This document shows positions 1 through 7,041 of a DNA stretch of 21,520 nucleotides, one piece after another. Within the stretch, counting starts at the first letter, position 1. Each line of letters opens with the position of its first letter. The position numbers and the translations under genes are program-made. Where the stretch lies: positions 1 through 21,520 of the forward strand of contig CAIXPZ010000132.1 in the NCBI GenBank assembly GCA_903921455.1, in the 5' to 3' direction. This DNA is from an uncultured Verrucomicrobia subdivision 3 bacterium. GTDB lineage: Bacteria > Verrucomicrobiota > Verrucomicrobiae > Limisphaerales > UBA11358. Under the pieces are notes generated by a model. The model saw only the letters and a list, made by a program, of their open reading frames with translations, was not told the origin of the DNA and made no database searches.

Positions 1-2058
1 GTGACCGTCCAGATGGGCGAAACCATCGTCATCGTGGCCGCCGTGGCCGCGACCAAGGCCAAAGACGGCCAGGACTTCTTCCCGCTCACCGTGGATTACC
101 GCGAAAAGGCGGCGGCGGCCGGCAAGTTCCCCGGCGGCTATTTCAAGCGCGAAGGCCGTCCGACGGAAAAGGAAATCCTCACCTGCCGCCTCACCGACCG
201 TCCGATCCGCCCGCTGTTTCCGAAGGGTTGGTATAACGAAGTTCAGGTCCAGACCGTGCTCCTGAGCGCGGATGGTGAGAACGATCCTGATATTTTGAGT
301 ATCGTCGGCGCCAGCGCCGCGCTGATGGTTTCTGACATTCCGTGGGCTGGCCCGCTGGGTGCCGCGCGCATCGGCCGCATCGGCGGTAAGTTCGTGGCGA
401 ATCCCACGCACGCCGAGCAGGCCGAGAGCGATCTCGACCTCGTCTACGTCGGCAACGAAAAAGATATCGTCATGTATGAAGGCGCGGCCAAGGAAATTTC
501 CGAAGCCGACTTCAGCGCCGCGCTGAAATTTGCTCAGGAAGCCATCCAGCCGATCATCGCCGCGCAGAAGGAACTCGTTGCGAAAGTCGGCAAGAAGAAG
601 CGCGAGATCACGCTCAAGATCGTCCCCGACGAAATCCTCGCCGATGCGAAAGCGCTCGCCGGCGACCGTTTCGTGCCCGCCTTGCTCCTGCCCGGCAAAC
701 TCAACCGCGAAGCCGCGTGCAACGCCATCAAGAACGAAGTTGGTGAAAAGCTCGTTGCCAAATACGGCGCGGAGAAAGTCACGCCCTTCGTCATCAACGA
801 CGCCTTCTACTACATCCAGAAGGAAGCTGTTCGCAAATTGATCCTCGAAAGCGGCAAGCGCCTCGACGGCCGTAATTTTGAACAGGTCCGCCCGATCTCC
901 AGCGAAGTCAGCATTCTTCCCCGCGCGCACGGCTCGGCCTTGTTTGCCCGTGGCGAAACGCAGGCCGTTTCGCTCGTCACGCTCGGCACCGGCGACGACA
1001 CGCAGGAATTTGATTCCTACACCGGCGGCTCGAACGAGAAGAAATTCATCTTGCACTACAACTTCCCGAATTTCTCCGTCGGCGAAACCGGCCGCATTAG
1101 TGGTCCCGGTCGCCGCGAAATCGGCCACGGCGCCCTCGCCGAACGCTCGATCGAATCCATGATTCCGACGGCGAACTATCCTTACACCATCCGCGTCACC
1201 AGTGAGATCATGGAATCCAACGGTTCCACCTCGATGGCGTCCGTCTGCGGCGGCACGCTCGCGCTGCTCGACGCCGGTGTCCCGATGATCCGTCCCGTGG
1301 CCGGCATCAGCGTCGGCATCTGCACCGAATACAGCGGTAATAGCATCTCCAAATACCAGCTCCTCACCGACATCATTGGCTGGGAAGACGCGTATTGCGA
1401 CATGGACTGCAAAATTGCCGGCACGGAAAAGGGCATCACCGGCTTCCAACTCGACTTAAAGCTCAAGGGCCTCCCGCACGCCATCATGGACATCGCGGTC
1501 GAAAAAGCCCGCATCGCCCGCCTCGGCATTCTCGCCGAGATGGCCAAGACCATTGCCGAACCCCGCAAGGACATCAGCAAATACGCCCCCCGCATCACCA
1601 CCCTCAAAATCAACCCCGAGAAGATCGGCGCGATCATCGGGCCTGGCGGCAAGAACATCAAGCGCCTCGTCGAGGAATCTGGCTGCGAAATCGACATCGA
1701 GGACGATGGCACGGTCAACATCTTCTCCGTCTCGGCGGAGGGCATGAAGATCGCCGTGGACTCCATCACCGGCTGCACGGCGGAAGCCGAGATCGGCAAG
1801 ATCTACCGCGGCAAAGTCGTCACCGTGAAAGAATTCGGCGCGTTCGTGGAATTCCTCCCGGGCAAAGACGGCCTGGTGCACATCAGCGAACTGGCGAACT
1901 TCCGCGTGAAGAACACGGAAGACATCTGCAAGGTCGGCGATGACATCACTGTGAAGTGCCTCGGCGTGGATGAAAAAGGCCGTGTCCGCCTCTCGCGCAA
2001 AGCCGCGATGGAAGACCGCGACAAGGAAGCCGCTGCGGCCGAAGCGCCCAAGGCTTAA
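1..2058 (+). CDS. pnp: Polynucleotide phosphorylase (PNPase), 5'-truncated by the window edge
   Basis: Phosphorolytic 3'-5' exoribonuclease of RNA turnover, a trimeric cytoplasmic enzyme. The 685 visible residues begin inside the first RNase PH domain: the family's stretch [14 protein letters not shown] is at residues 23-36, whereas full-length PNPases carry some 25-30 more residues upstream. The GTG at position 1 is therefore probably an internal Val codon and not the start. A second RNase PH core follows, with [14 protein letters not shown] and the acidic segment DMDCKIAGT (467-475) that lies in the catalytic region. Next come a KH domain with the GxxG loop GPGGKNI (547-553) and a C-terminal S1 RNA-binding domain (about 598-668), then a short Ala/Glu-rich tail. 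All expected domains are present in order, and the family's usual length is about 700 residues. A rho-independent terminator follows 15 bases after the stop. Identification is secure; only the N-terminus is missing. Confidence 0.97.
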   Translation: MTVQMGETIVIVAAVAATKAKDGQDFFPLTVDYREKAAAAGKFPGGYFKREGRPTEKEILTCRLTDRPIRPLFPKGWYNEVQVQTVLLSADGENDPDILSIVGASAALMVSDIPWAGPLGAARIGRIGGKFVANPTHAEQAESDLDLVYVGNEKDIVMYEGAAKEISEADFSAALKFAQEAIQPIIAAQKELVAKVGKKKREITLKIVPDEILADAKALAGDRFVPALLLPGKLNREAACNAIKNEVGEKLVAKYGAEKVTPFVINDAFYYIQKEAVRKLILESGKRLDGRNFEQVRPISSEVSILPRAHGSALFARGETQAVSLVTLGTGDDTQEFDSYTGGSNEKKFILHYNFPNFSVGETGRISGPGRREIGHGALAERSIESMIPTANYPYTIRVTSEIMESNGSTSMASVCGGTLALLDAGVPMIRPVAGISVGICTEYSGNSISKYQLLTDIIGWEDAYCDMDCKIAGTEKGITGFQLDLKLKGLPHAIMDIAVEKARIARLGILAEMAKTIAEPRKDISKYAPRITTLKINPEKIGAIIGPGGKNIKRLVEESGCEIDIEDDGTVNIFSVSAEGMKIAVDSITGCTAEAEIGKIYRGKVVTVKEFGAFVEFLPGKDGLVHISELANFRVKNTEDICKVGDDITVKCLGVDEKGRVRLSRKAAMEDRDKEAAAAEAPKA

Positions 2059-2073
2059 TCACCCAAGAAATTC

Positions 2074-2110
2074 AAAAGCGCGGATGGCAAAAGCCGTCCG
2101 CGCTTTTTTT
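2074..2110 (+). terminator. Rho-independent terminator of pnp
   Basis: A 13-bp near-perfect stem (arms 2076-2088 and 2093-2105, one G-T wobble) closes an AAAA loop and runs into a T tract ending at 2110. It sits directly after the pnp stop codon. The left flank carries four A residues, so it could also act weakly on the converging minus-strand gene that ends at 2126. Confidence 0.9.
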
Positions 2111-2125
2111 ATGAAACTCGTCCGT

Positions 2126-2950
2126 TCAGGGAATGAACATGCCGTAGTTGGCGAACGATCCCGGAAGATTGACTTTGATCACTTGGCTGATGGGAATGGC
2201 TTTTCGCCATAACACATGGCCGTCGCCGTAGAGTTGGTTTTGTCCGTAAAAATCCCCGTCTGGATTGTAAGCCGCCGTCCCGCCTTGCCCGGTTCCGGTT
2301 GCCACCTGGCAATGAGGACCGGAACGCGCATGGTTGTAACACCACAGTTTGGAGCTCCATTCAGTGTATAACGTATCTGCCATCAAGATGCGGTTAGCGG
2401 TGAGTTCGCTGCCGGTGATTGTGCTGGCATCCAGAATTCGCTGGTCAGTTCCCGACGACCATTTTTCAACTCGGGCGAAGTAGGAGTAGGTGAAATGCAC
2501 CACCCCCCAATTATCCCATTGCCAGGAGTCCGTTTTATCGTAGGCCTCGGACATTGGCGAAGTGCCGGGGCAGCGCCAGACGCCATACGTTTTTTTTAGG
2601 ATCGTATCCATGGGTTTTAAATAGGTCTCGATGGCGGGCAGGTTGAAATACGGTGAGTTTTTTATTGGTCCCGCGATACCGTTTGAGACTTGCAACGTGC
2701 TCGGATAGCGATCGCCCGTGCCGGTAAACCTGGTTGTTTCCATCATTACCGGCTGGTCATTTGAGTATAAAATGACCGCAATCCCGAGCTGTTTTAAATT
2801 GGACAAGCAGACGGTCCGCTGGGCGCGCTCTTTTGCCTTGGCCAGCGCGGGGAGGAGCAGGGCGGCCAGAATGGCTATGATGGCGATTACTACCAGCAAC
2901 TCAATGAGCGTGAATCCTTTTCTGTTCGCCAGGTTTAGTTTCATATCCAT
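2126..2950 (-). CDS. Prepilin-type N-terminal cleavage/methylation domain protein (pseudopilin-like)
   Basis: Secreted or surface pseudopilin-like protein of 274 residues. The N-terminus is a class III signal peptide: a short basic leader ending KG, then the cleavage/methylation motif [20 protein letters not shown], with cleavage expected between Gly12 and Phe13. That hydrophobic helix is followed by [10 protein letters not shown] and CLSNLKQLG, a pattern very common in Verrucomicrobiota and Planctomycetota pseudopilins. The C-terminal part is Trp/Tyr-rich and carries GDGHV near residue 250, a recurring motif in this group. The ATG at 2950 was chosen because AAGGAG lies 14 bases upstream; the ATG at 2944 also fits. 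The TTG at 2962 is only 2 bases from that site and is less likely. No pilus or type II secretion machinery genes are nearby, so its assembly partner is unknown. The specific function cannot be told from sequence. Confidence 0.88.
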   Translation of the reverse strand: MDMKLNLANRKGFTLIELLVVIAIIAILAALLLPALAKAKERAQRTVCLSNLKQLGIAVILYSNDQPVMMETTRFTGTGDRYPSTLQVSNGIAGPIKNSPYFNLPAIETYLKPMDTILKKTYGVWRCPGTSPMSEAYDKTDSWQWDNWGVVHFTYSYFARVEKWSSGTDQRILDASTITGSELTANRILMADTLYTEWSSKLWCYNHARSGPHCQVATGTGQGGTAAYNPDGDFYGQNQLYGDGHVLWRKAIPISQVIKVNLPGSFANYGMFIP

Positions 2951-3014
2951 GAAATCCGCCAAATCTCCTTGCCCTAAATTGAGATTGGCAACCGTCAGTG
3001 CTGTGCTTAGTTAT

Positions 3015-3305
3015 TCACTTGACGTGCGTGATGACTTTGCCTTCGGAGATGTGCATGGCGGCGAGGTTGAGTTTCGGGGCGTGTTTGGAGAGGAAGGCCA
3101 CCGCCTGTTTGCGGCCTTGCGTGATGCCCCGTTTGTCCCGGCAGACGGTCACGGAAAATCCGCCGTCGCCGTCGCGGGCGAGGGTGTAGCTGACGAGCCC
3201 CTCGACGGAGCGCATCATTTTTTGCAACTCGTCGGCGTGCTGCTCGCCGATGTCGAACAGTTTCTTGGTGCCTTTGCCGTAATAGGTGCGGATGACAACG
3301 TGCAT
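3015..3305 (-). CDS. Small dimeric alpha/beta-barrel (ABM-like) protein
   Basis: A 96-residue soluble protein starting MHVVIRTYYGKG. The layout is a first beta strand (VVIRTYY), a helix with DELQKMMRSVEGLVSYTLAR, a strand GGFSVTVCRDK, and a helix with GRKQAVAFLSKHAPKL. This resembles the ferredoxin-like fold of antibiotic-biosynthesis-monooxygenase / dimeric alpha-beta-barrel proteins, a family of about 95-100 residues. GAGG lies 6 bases before the ATG and supports the start. It is 64 bases upstream of the pseudopilin gene on the same strand, so the two may be cotranscribed, though nothing links their functions. The fold assignment is inference from strand and helix pattern; no catalytic residue is evident and the substrate, if any, is unknown. 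Confidence 0.75.
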   Translation of the reverse strand: MHVVIRTYYGKGTKKLFDIGEQHADELQKMMRSVEGLVSYTLARDGDGGFSVTVCRDKRGITQGRKQAVAFLSKHAPKLNLAAMHISEGKVITHVK

Positions 3306-3430
3306 GGTGGCCTCGTCTTTGGGTTAATGGGTTGACTGACGGTGACGCTATTTCCACCGGTTCCGGTTGTCCAGCCAAAACCCGCCAGCTCCCGTAATTG
3401 TTTCGCCCGCTGCCGCAACTTATTCCGTAC

Positions 3431-3721
3431 CGGGGTGAACGGGTTGCCAAGTTGCGGTAACCGGTGGCCAACTTCGGCAATGGATTGCCCTCCGCAGCCA
3501 ACTGATTGGCAAAGGCACCGAATTGGTTGCCAAGCTCGGCCAAATAGTTGCCCAGCGAGCCGAACCAGTTGCCAGCCGGAGCGAACTGGTTCGGAAAATC
3601 ACCGAACTGGTTGCCACGATGGGTAAACTGGTTGCCAGCCGGTCGTAGCCAGTTGCCAAGGCGGGTAGGCCAGTTGCCACCGGTCCTAAACCAGTTGCCA
3701 CTGGCCCATAACTGGTTGCCA
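3431..3721. repeat. 21-bp tandem repeat array, about 14 degenerate copies
   Basis: The core GTTGCCA or a close variant recurs at 3443, 3464, 3484, 3505, 3526, 3547, 3568, 3589, 3610, 3631, 3652, 3673, 3694 and 3715. The spacing is 21 bases throughout except for one 20-base step (3464 to 3484). Each unit is about nine variable bases followed by AACYRGTTGCCA. Copies on the right (3568-3721) are best conserved, while those on the left decay. The period equals two helical turns, so the cores lie on one face of the DNA. It is not a CRISPR array, since both repeat and spacer are far too short. In translation the minus strand reads as heptads of the form GN(Q/W)(F/L)xxx in one frame and ATGxxxx in another, which follows from the 21-base period. 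Function unknown. Confidence 0.88.
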
Positions 3722-3838
3722 AACGCCGGAATTAGTGCCAGCCGGTTCAAGGTTTTGGCGTTGTGGGCGTTTCTTTTGTCCTGCCCTTCAATGTAGGAGC
3801 CAAGATTGTCTGCTATGTCCTAGTATTCGCCGGTGAAG

Positions 3839-3867
3839 TTGGCGAGGAGGACGCCGGGGCGTATTAT
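3839..3867 (+). promoter_or_regulatory. Putative sigma-70-type promoter of the polyprenyl synthase operon
   Basis: TTGGCG at 3839-3844 and TATTAT at 3862-3867 are separated by exactly 17 bases, matching the consensus at 4/6 and 5/6 positions. The predicted transcript start is about 3874. That excludes the upstream GTG at 3833 as a start and favours the ATG at 3905 or 3932. Read by eye only. Confidence 0.5.
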
Positions 3868-3904
3868 CCTTTTCCTTAAGCAGAAGATAACAAGTTTGAC
3901 TCGA

Positions 3905-4975
3905 ATGCCATGCGAAAGTAAAATCACGGCGATGCTGGCTGCTGAATCCAAAGTGGGCGACTCCCATTCCAAACACGCTTCAGACCCCGCCCGTTCCTGG
4001 AAAGAGATAGTGGAACCGGTGGAGCCGTTTCTCCATGCCGTGACGCAGCGGCTGACGCGGCAGGCGCAGGATTTCGACCCGCAAATCGTAGCCTACGCCG
4101 AGCACGCCTTGAACAACGGCGGCAAACACCTGCGTCCCACGCTCGTCGCGCTGGCAGCCGGCTGCTTCGGCAAGCCCAATGAATCCCACGTTACGGCCGC
4201 GGTCATCATCGAGATGGTCCACCTCGCCACGCTCGTCCACGACGACGTGATGGACGAGGCCCAGATCCGGCGCGGCAGCCCGACGGTTGCGGCGAAATGG
4301 GGCAACGAGATTGCCGTGCTGTTTGGCGATTGTCTGTTCGCGCAGGCTCTGAAGCTGGCCTCGGATTTTCCGACGACGGAGATTTGCCGGGCGGTGTCGC
4401 TGGCGACGAACACGGTGTGTTCCGGCGAGATTTTGCAGACGCAGCAGCGGCGCAATTTCGCGGCGGCGCGCCAGGATTATTTTCGCGTCATTGAGATGAA
4501 GACGGGCGAGCTGTTCACGCTCTCGTGCGATCTGGCGGCATTTTTGAGCGGGGCCCAGCCGGCGCAGCGCGCCGCGTTGCGAGAGTTCGGCGCGGCGGGG
4601 GGCACGGCGTATCAGATTTATGACGACTGCGTGGACCTGTTCGGCTCGGAAGCCGAGGCCGGCAAGTCGCTGGGCACGGATCTGGCCAAGGGCAAATTGA
4701 CCTGGCCGGTGCTGCTCGCGTGGGAGCGGGCCACGACTGCCGACCGGCTGGCGCTGGAGACTTTGATCTTGAAATGGGAGCCGGAGAATTTTGCGGCGGT
4801 CAAGGCGTTGCTTGTGAAATACGAGACGTTCGGGCCGTCGGTGGGCGAGATCGAGCGCTTTCTGGAACTGGCGCGGCGGGCCCTGCGGGTGTTGCCGGCG
4901 TCGCCGGGGCAGGCGGGCCTGCTGGGCTTGACGGATTTTCTTGCGCAACAAACGGCGGCTTTGGCGGTTGAATGA
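3905..4975 (+). CDS. Long-chain polyprenyl diphosphate synthase (trans-isoprenyl synthase)
   Basis: Condenses isopentenyl diphosphate units onto an allylic primer to build a long isoprenoid chain, most likely the side chain of the respiratory quinone. The first aspartate-rich motif is DDVMD (from 4241) followed by RRGSPT. The second is DDCVD (from 4622), followed by LGTDLAKGKLTWP. GGKHLRP, which binds IPP, is present near the N-terminus. The residues four and five before the first DD are Thr and Ala, not aromatic, as in octaprenyl synthase IspB, which predicts a long product rather than farnesyl diphosphate. The 356-residue length fits. The start is uncertain: ATG 3905 and ATG 3932 both lie downstream of the promoter and neither has a clear ribosome site. 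The stop overlaps the sigma-factor start as ATGA. It could equally serve undecaprenyl-independent isoprenoids such as carotenoids, but quinone synthesis suits a genome with complex I next door. Confidence 0.92.
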   Translation: MPCESKITAMLAAESKVGDSHSKHASDPARSWKEIVEPVEPFLHAVTQRLTRQAQDFDPQIVAYAEHALNNGGKHLRPTLVALAAGCFGKPNESHVTAAVIIEMVHLATLVHDDVMDEAQIRRGSPTVAAKWGNEIAVLFGDCLFAQALKLASDFPTTEICRAVSLATNTVCSGEILQTQQRRNFAAARQDYFRVIEMKTGELFTLSCDLAAFLSGAQPAQRAALREFGAAGGTAYQIYDDCVDLFGSEAEAGKSLGTDLAKGKLTWPVLLAWERATTADRLALETLILKWEPENFAAVKALLVKYETFGPSVGEIERFLELARRALRVLPASPGQAGLLGLTDFLAQQTAALAVE

Positions 4976-5595
4976 GTATGTCTGAAACAGTTCCCATCGC
5001 CGATGCCAGCATGCCCGCCGGAATGGTCGAAGGCGATTTGGTGCGGCGCGCTCGGCGCGGTGACCTGGATGCCTACGACGAGTTGGTGAAGCGCTATCAA
5101 CAGCGGATCTACGCGACGATTTATCACATGACGTCCAACCACGAGGACGCCAACGACATCGCGCAGGATTCGTTCATCAAAGCGTTTCAGGCGCTGAAAG
5201 CGTTCCGGGGTGGCTCCAGTTTCTATACCTGGCTCTACCGGATCGCGGTGAATAAGACCATCAATTTCCTCAAACAGCGCAAAAATAAGCATCATTACAG
5301 CCTCAACGATCTGGATTTCAACACGGAGAATAATCCTGATTTGGTGGCGTTGGTTTCGGATAAAACCCCGGTGCGGGAAGTCGGGTTGACGGAGTTGCAA
5401 AAAAAATTGAACGAAGCGTTGATGCGGCTGTCAGAACCTCACAGAATGGTAGTGGTGTTGCATGACGTTCAGGGGCAGTCGCACGAGGAAATAGCGGACA
5501 TCATGGATTGCAACATCGGGACGGTGCGGTCGCGGCTGTTTTACGCGCGGCAGCAGTTGCAGGGCTACCTAGCCGAATACGCAAAGCCAGCATGA
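4972..5595 (+). CDS. ECF-type RNA polymerase sigma factor (RpoE-like)
   Basis: A 207-residue sigma-70 family factor of the extracytoplasmic-function class, holding only regions 2 and 4. Region 2 spans about residues 22-104: ARRGDLDAYDELVKRY, DANDIAQDSFIKAF for core and -10 recognition, and FYTWLYRIAVNKTINFLKQR. Region 4 spans about 144-200, with the helix-turn-helix HEEIADIMDCNIGTVRSRLF that reads the -35 element. The ATG overlaps the previous stop (ATGA), so translation is probably coupled to the polyprenyl synthase; a second ATG two codons on is equally possible. The next gene starts in the same ATGA manner and encodes a membrane protein, the usual place for a cognate anti-sigma factor. Its regulon cannot be read from this window. 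Confidence 0.94.
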   Translation: MSMSETVPIADASMPAGMVEGDLVRRARRGDLDAYDELVKRYQQRIYATIYHMTSNHEDANDIAQDSFIKAFQALKAFRGGSSFYTWLYRIAVNKTINFLKQRKNKHHYSLNDLDFNTENNPDLVALVSDKTPVREVGLTELQKKLNEALMRLSEPHRMVVVLHDVQGQSHEEIADIMDCNIGTVRSRLFYARQQLQGYLAEYAKPA

Positions 5596-6107
5596 ACCAA
5601 AACGAACAAACTAACTTTGAGGACCTGAAAAAGCTGCTGAAATTCAAGCAGCATGAGGTTCCGCCGCCCGGCTACTTCAATCATTTTTCCGATCAGGTCA
5701 TTTCGCGCATCCGCGCGGGCGAAGCGGGCGGTCCGAAGACCTTCACCGAGCGCCTTGAGGCTGAAGCGCCGTGGGCAGTGAATTTTCTCCACCTGTTCGA
5801 GACCCGCCCCGGTTTGATTGGCGGATTTGCCACGAGCCTCTGCCTGTTGCTGGTCTTGGTTGTGGTGTTTGCCGAGCGTTCGGATGTGAGTTCCAATAAT
5901 CTGCTGACGGTGTCTCAACCGAGCGCCTCCGGGGATACGGCGGTGGCTTCGATGTCGGCCACTCCCTTGGTGGCCGCTTCGGACTCCAGCGGCATCGTGG
6001 CTAGCACCAATCCGGTGACCAGCCTGCAGCCGGCGGCCACGCTGTTTGGTCAAGCCGGTGGCTCGCCCCTGTTCCAGAACGCGAGCTTCGCGCCGGTCGG
6101 TCATTGA
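5592..6107 (+). CDS. Single-pass membrane protein, putative anti-sigma factor
   Basis: A 171-residue protein beginning MNQNEQTNFEDLKKLLKFKQ. It has a cytoplasmic N-terminal part of about 73 residues containing PPPGYFNHFSDQVISRI, one strongly hydrophobic segment (about 74-94, GLIGGFATSLCLLLVLVVVF), and a low-complexity Ser/Ala/Thr-rich outer region. The PPGYF segment is typical of small proteins that follow ECF sigma genes in Verrucomicrobiota, as far as I recall. The start overlaps the sigma-factor stop by ATGA. Topology and position suggest a membrane-tethered anti-sigma factor that releases the sigma factor on an envelope signal. There is no recognisable zinc-binding HxxxCxxC anti-sigma motif, so the role is inferred from context alone. 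A terminator follows 19 bases after the stop. Confidence 0.75.
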   Translation: MNQNEQTNFEDLKKLLKFKQHEVPPPGYFNHFSDQVISRIRAGEAGGPKTFTERLEAEAPWAVNFLHLFETRPGLIGGFATSLCLLLVLVVVFAERSDVSSNNLLTVSQPSASGDTAVASMSATPLVAASDSSGIVASTNPVTSLQPAATLFGQAGGSPLFQNASFAPVGH

Positions 6108-6126
6108 GGAAAAATAGTTCGCTTTT

Positions 6127-6160
6127 GCGCGGTGTGCGCTTGAAACGCCACCGCGCTTTT
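6127..6160 (+). terminator. Terminator hairpin of the polyprenyl synthase-sigma operon
   Basis: Arms 6127-6138 and 6146-6156 form an 11-bp G+C-rich stem (GCGCGGTG with CACCGCGC, then GCG with CGC) with one bulged T at 6135 and a seven-base loop, followed by TTTT. It begins 20 bases after the preceding stop. Its loop overlaps the putative parA -35 box. Confidence 0.75.
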
Positions 6161-6168
6161 CATTTAAT
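6140..6168 (+). promoter_or_regulatory. Putative parA promoter, apparently giving a leaderless mRNA
   Basis: TTGAAA (6140-6145) and TTTAAT (6163-6168) are 17 bases apart, each matching consensus at 5 of 6 positions. The transcript would begin about 6174-6176, that is, on the GTG start codon of parA at 6175. The -35 box lies partly in the loop of the upstream terminator. Confidence 0.5.
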
Positions 6169-6174
6169 GCGTCA

Positions 6175-6951
6175 GTGCCAACCAAAGTCATCGCCATAGC
6201 CAACCAGAAGGGCGGGGTGGGGAAGACCACCACCGCCGTGAATCTTGCGGCCTGCCTCGCGGCCGTCGGTAAAAATATTTTACTCTTCGATTTGGATCCG
6301 CAGGCTAATGCCACAAGTGGTGTCGGCCTTGAGAAAATTGAGGGCGCCAGCGCGTATCAGGTGTTGCTTGGCGAAGGTAATCTGCTCGAAAAGATCAAGC
6401 CAACGGTCTTTGAACGGCTGGCGGTCATTCCCAGCGAAGTGGATTTGTGCGCCGCCGACCTCGAGCTGGCGCGGCTCGAAAAACATCTGCACCGGCTGGC
6501 GCTCGCGCTGGCCCCCGTCCGCGACAGCGGCCGCTACGATGTGATTTTTATCGACTGCCCGCCGTCGCTGGGAATCCTTTCGCTCAATGCCTTTGCGGCG
6601 AGCGACGGGATTTTGATTCCGCTGCAATGCGAGTATTACGCGCTGGAAGGCATCTCCATGATGAACCGCATCCTCGAACAATTGCGGGCGGCTGGCGTGA
6701 ATCCGGGCCTCGAAATCTTCGGCGTGGTGATGACCATGTTCGATGGCCGCACCAAGCTGTCCAACGAAGTTGTCACCGAAGTCCGGCGGCTGCTCGGCGC
6801 CAAGGTGTTTGAAACGGAAATTCCGCGCACTACGCGGCTGGCTGAGGCGCCCAGCCACGGCAAGCCGATCATCTACTACGATAAATACAGCACCGGTTCC
6901 GCCGCTTACGAGGTGCTGGCGCAGGAACTTCTGGCGCGGCTGGGTATTTGA
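6175..6951 (+). CDS. parA: ParA/Soj family chromosome-partitioning ATPase
   Basis: A deviant Walker-type ATPase that normally works with ParB and parS to segregate origins. It has 258 residues, the usual size of chromosomal Soj. The deviant Walker A is QKGGVGKTT (11-19) with signature Lys12 and catalytic-loop Lys17. The A' motif DLDPQ is at 39-43, and Walker B with its flank is VIFIDCPPS (123-131). The C-terminus carries PRTTRLAEAPSHGKPI, characteristic of Soj. The GTG start has no Shine-Dalgarno sequence, and a promoter places transcription start on that codon. No parB is adjacent: the downstream gene is gcvT, 90 bases away if its third ATG is used. It could therefore act with a ParB encoded elsewhere or have another positioning job, but the Soj-like features favour chromosome partitioning. 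Confidence 0.92.
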   Translation: MPTKVIAIANQKGGVGKTTTAVNLAACLAAVGKNILLFDLDPQANATSGVGLEKIEGASAYQVLLGEGNLLEKIKPTVFERLAVIPSEVDLCAADLELARLEKHLHRLALALAPVRDSGRYDVIFIDCPPSLGILSLNAFAASDGILIPLQCEYYALEGISMMNRILEQLRAAGVNPGLEIFGVVMTMFDGRTKLSNEVVTEVRRLLGAKVFETEIPRTTRLAEAPSHGKPIIYYDKYSTGSAAYEVLAQELLARLGI

Positions 6952-7041
6952 TATCTTAATCCAAAAGATTTATGCCGCGAATCAAATTCATTTTGGCTTT
7001 TAACCTTGATGGAAAAGATGTTTCCTGTGGGAAATAAATTT

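Larger units (their letters stand above)
3306..3904. other. Gene-free interval with tandem repeat and promoter
   Basis: I find no credible gene in these 599 bases between the divergent ABM-like gene and the polyprenyl synthase gene. The left 125 bases are non-repetitive and presumably hold the promoter of the minus-strand genes, although I could not identify it. The centre is the 21-bp repeat array. The right end holds the promoter at 3839-3867. Open frames cross the array on both strands only because the 21-bp unit, a multiple of three, lacks stop codons. The longest starts at a TTG without a ribosome site and continues out of frame through the ABM-like gene. Confidence 0.7.

Noticed and set aside
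1..3. GTG at position 1 as the pnp start
   Set aside because: Homologous PNPases have about 25-30 conserved residues before this point, so the gene continues to the left of the window.
3431..3721. CRISPR array
   Set aside because: The repeating unit is 21 bases including a variable part of about nine, far below CRISPR repeat and spacer sizes, the repeats are degenerate, and no cas genes are near.
3007..3750. A 247-residue minus-strand open frame with GNQL/GNWF heptads
   Set aside because: It starts at a TTG without a ribosome site, loses the heptad register at the 20-base step, and then runs out of frame through the well-supported ABM-like gene. The openness follows from a 21-bp repeat lacking stop codons.
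3548..3796. Plus-strand open frame of 82 residues across the same repeat
   Set aside because: Same cause: the repeat is stop-free in several frames. No ribosome site or family resemblance.
3980..4951. Minus-strand 323-residue open frame opposite the polyprenyl synthase
   Set aside because: Arg/Gln-rich antisense shadow; the sense strand has both aspartate-rich catalytic motifs.
6952..7041. Terminator between parA and gcvT (CCAAAA and TTTTGG arms)
   Set aside because: The arms are short and A+T-rich with a long loop. The pairing is too weak to call.
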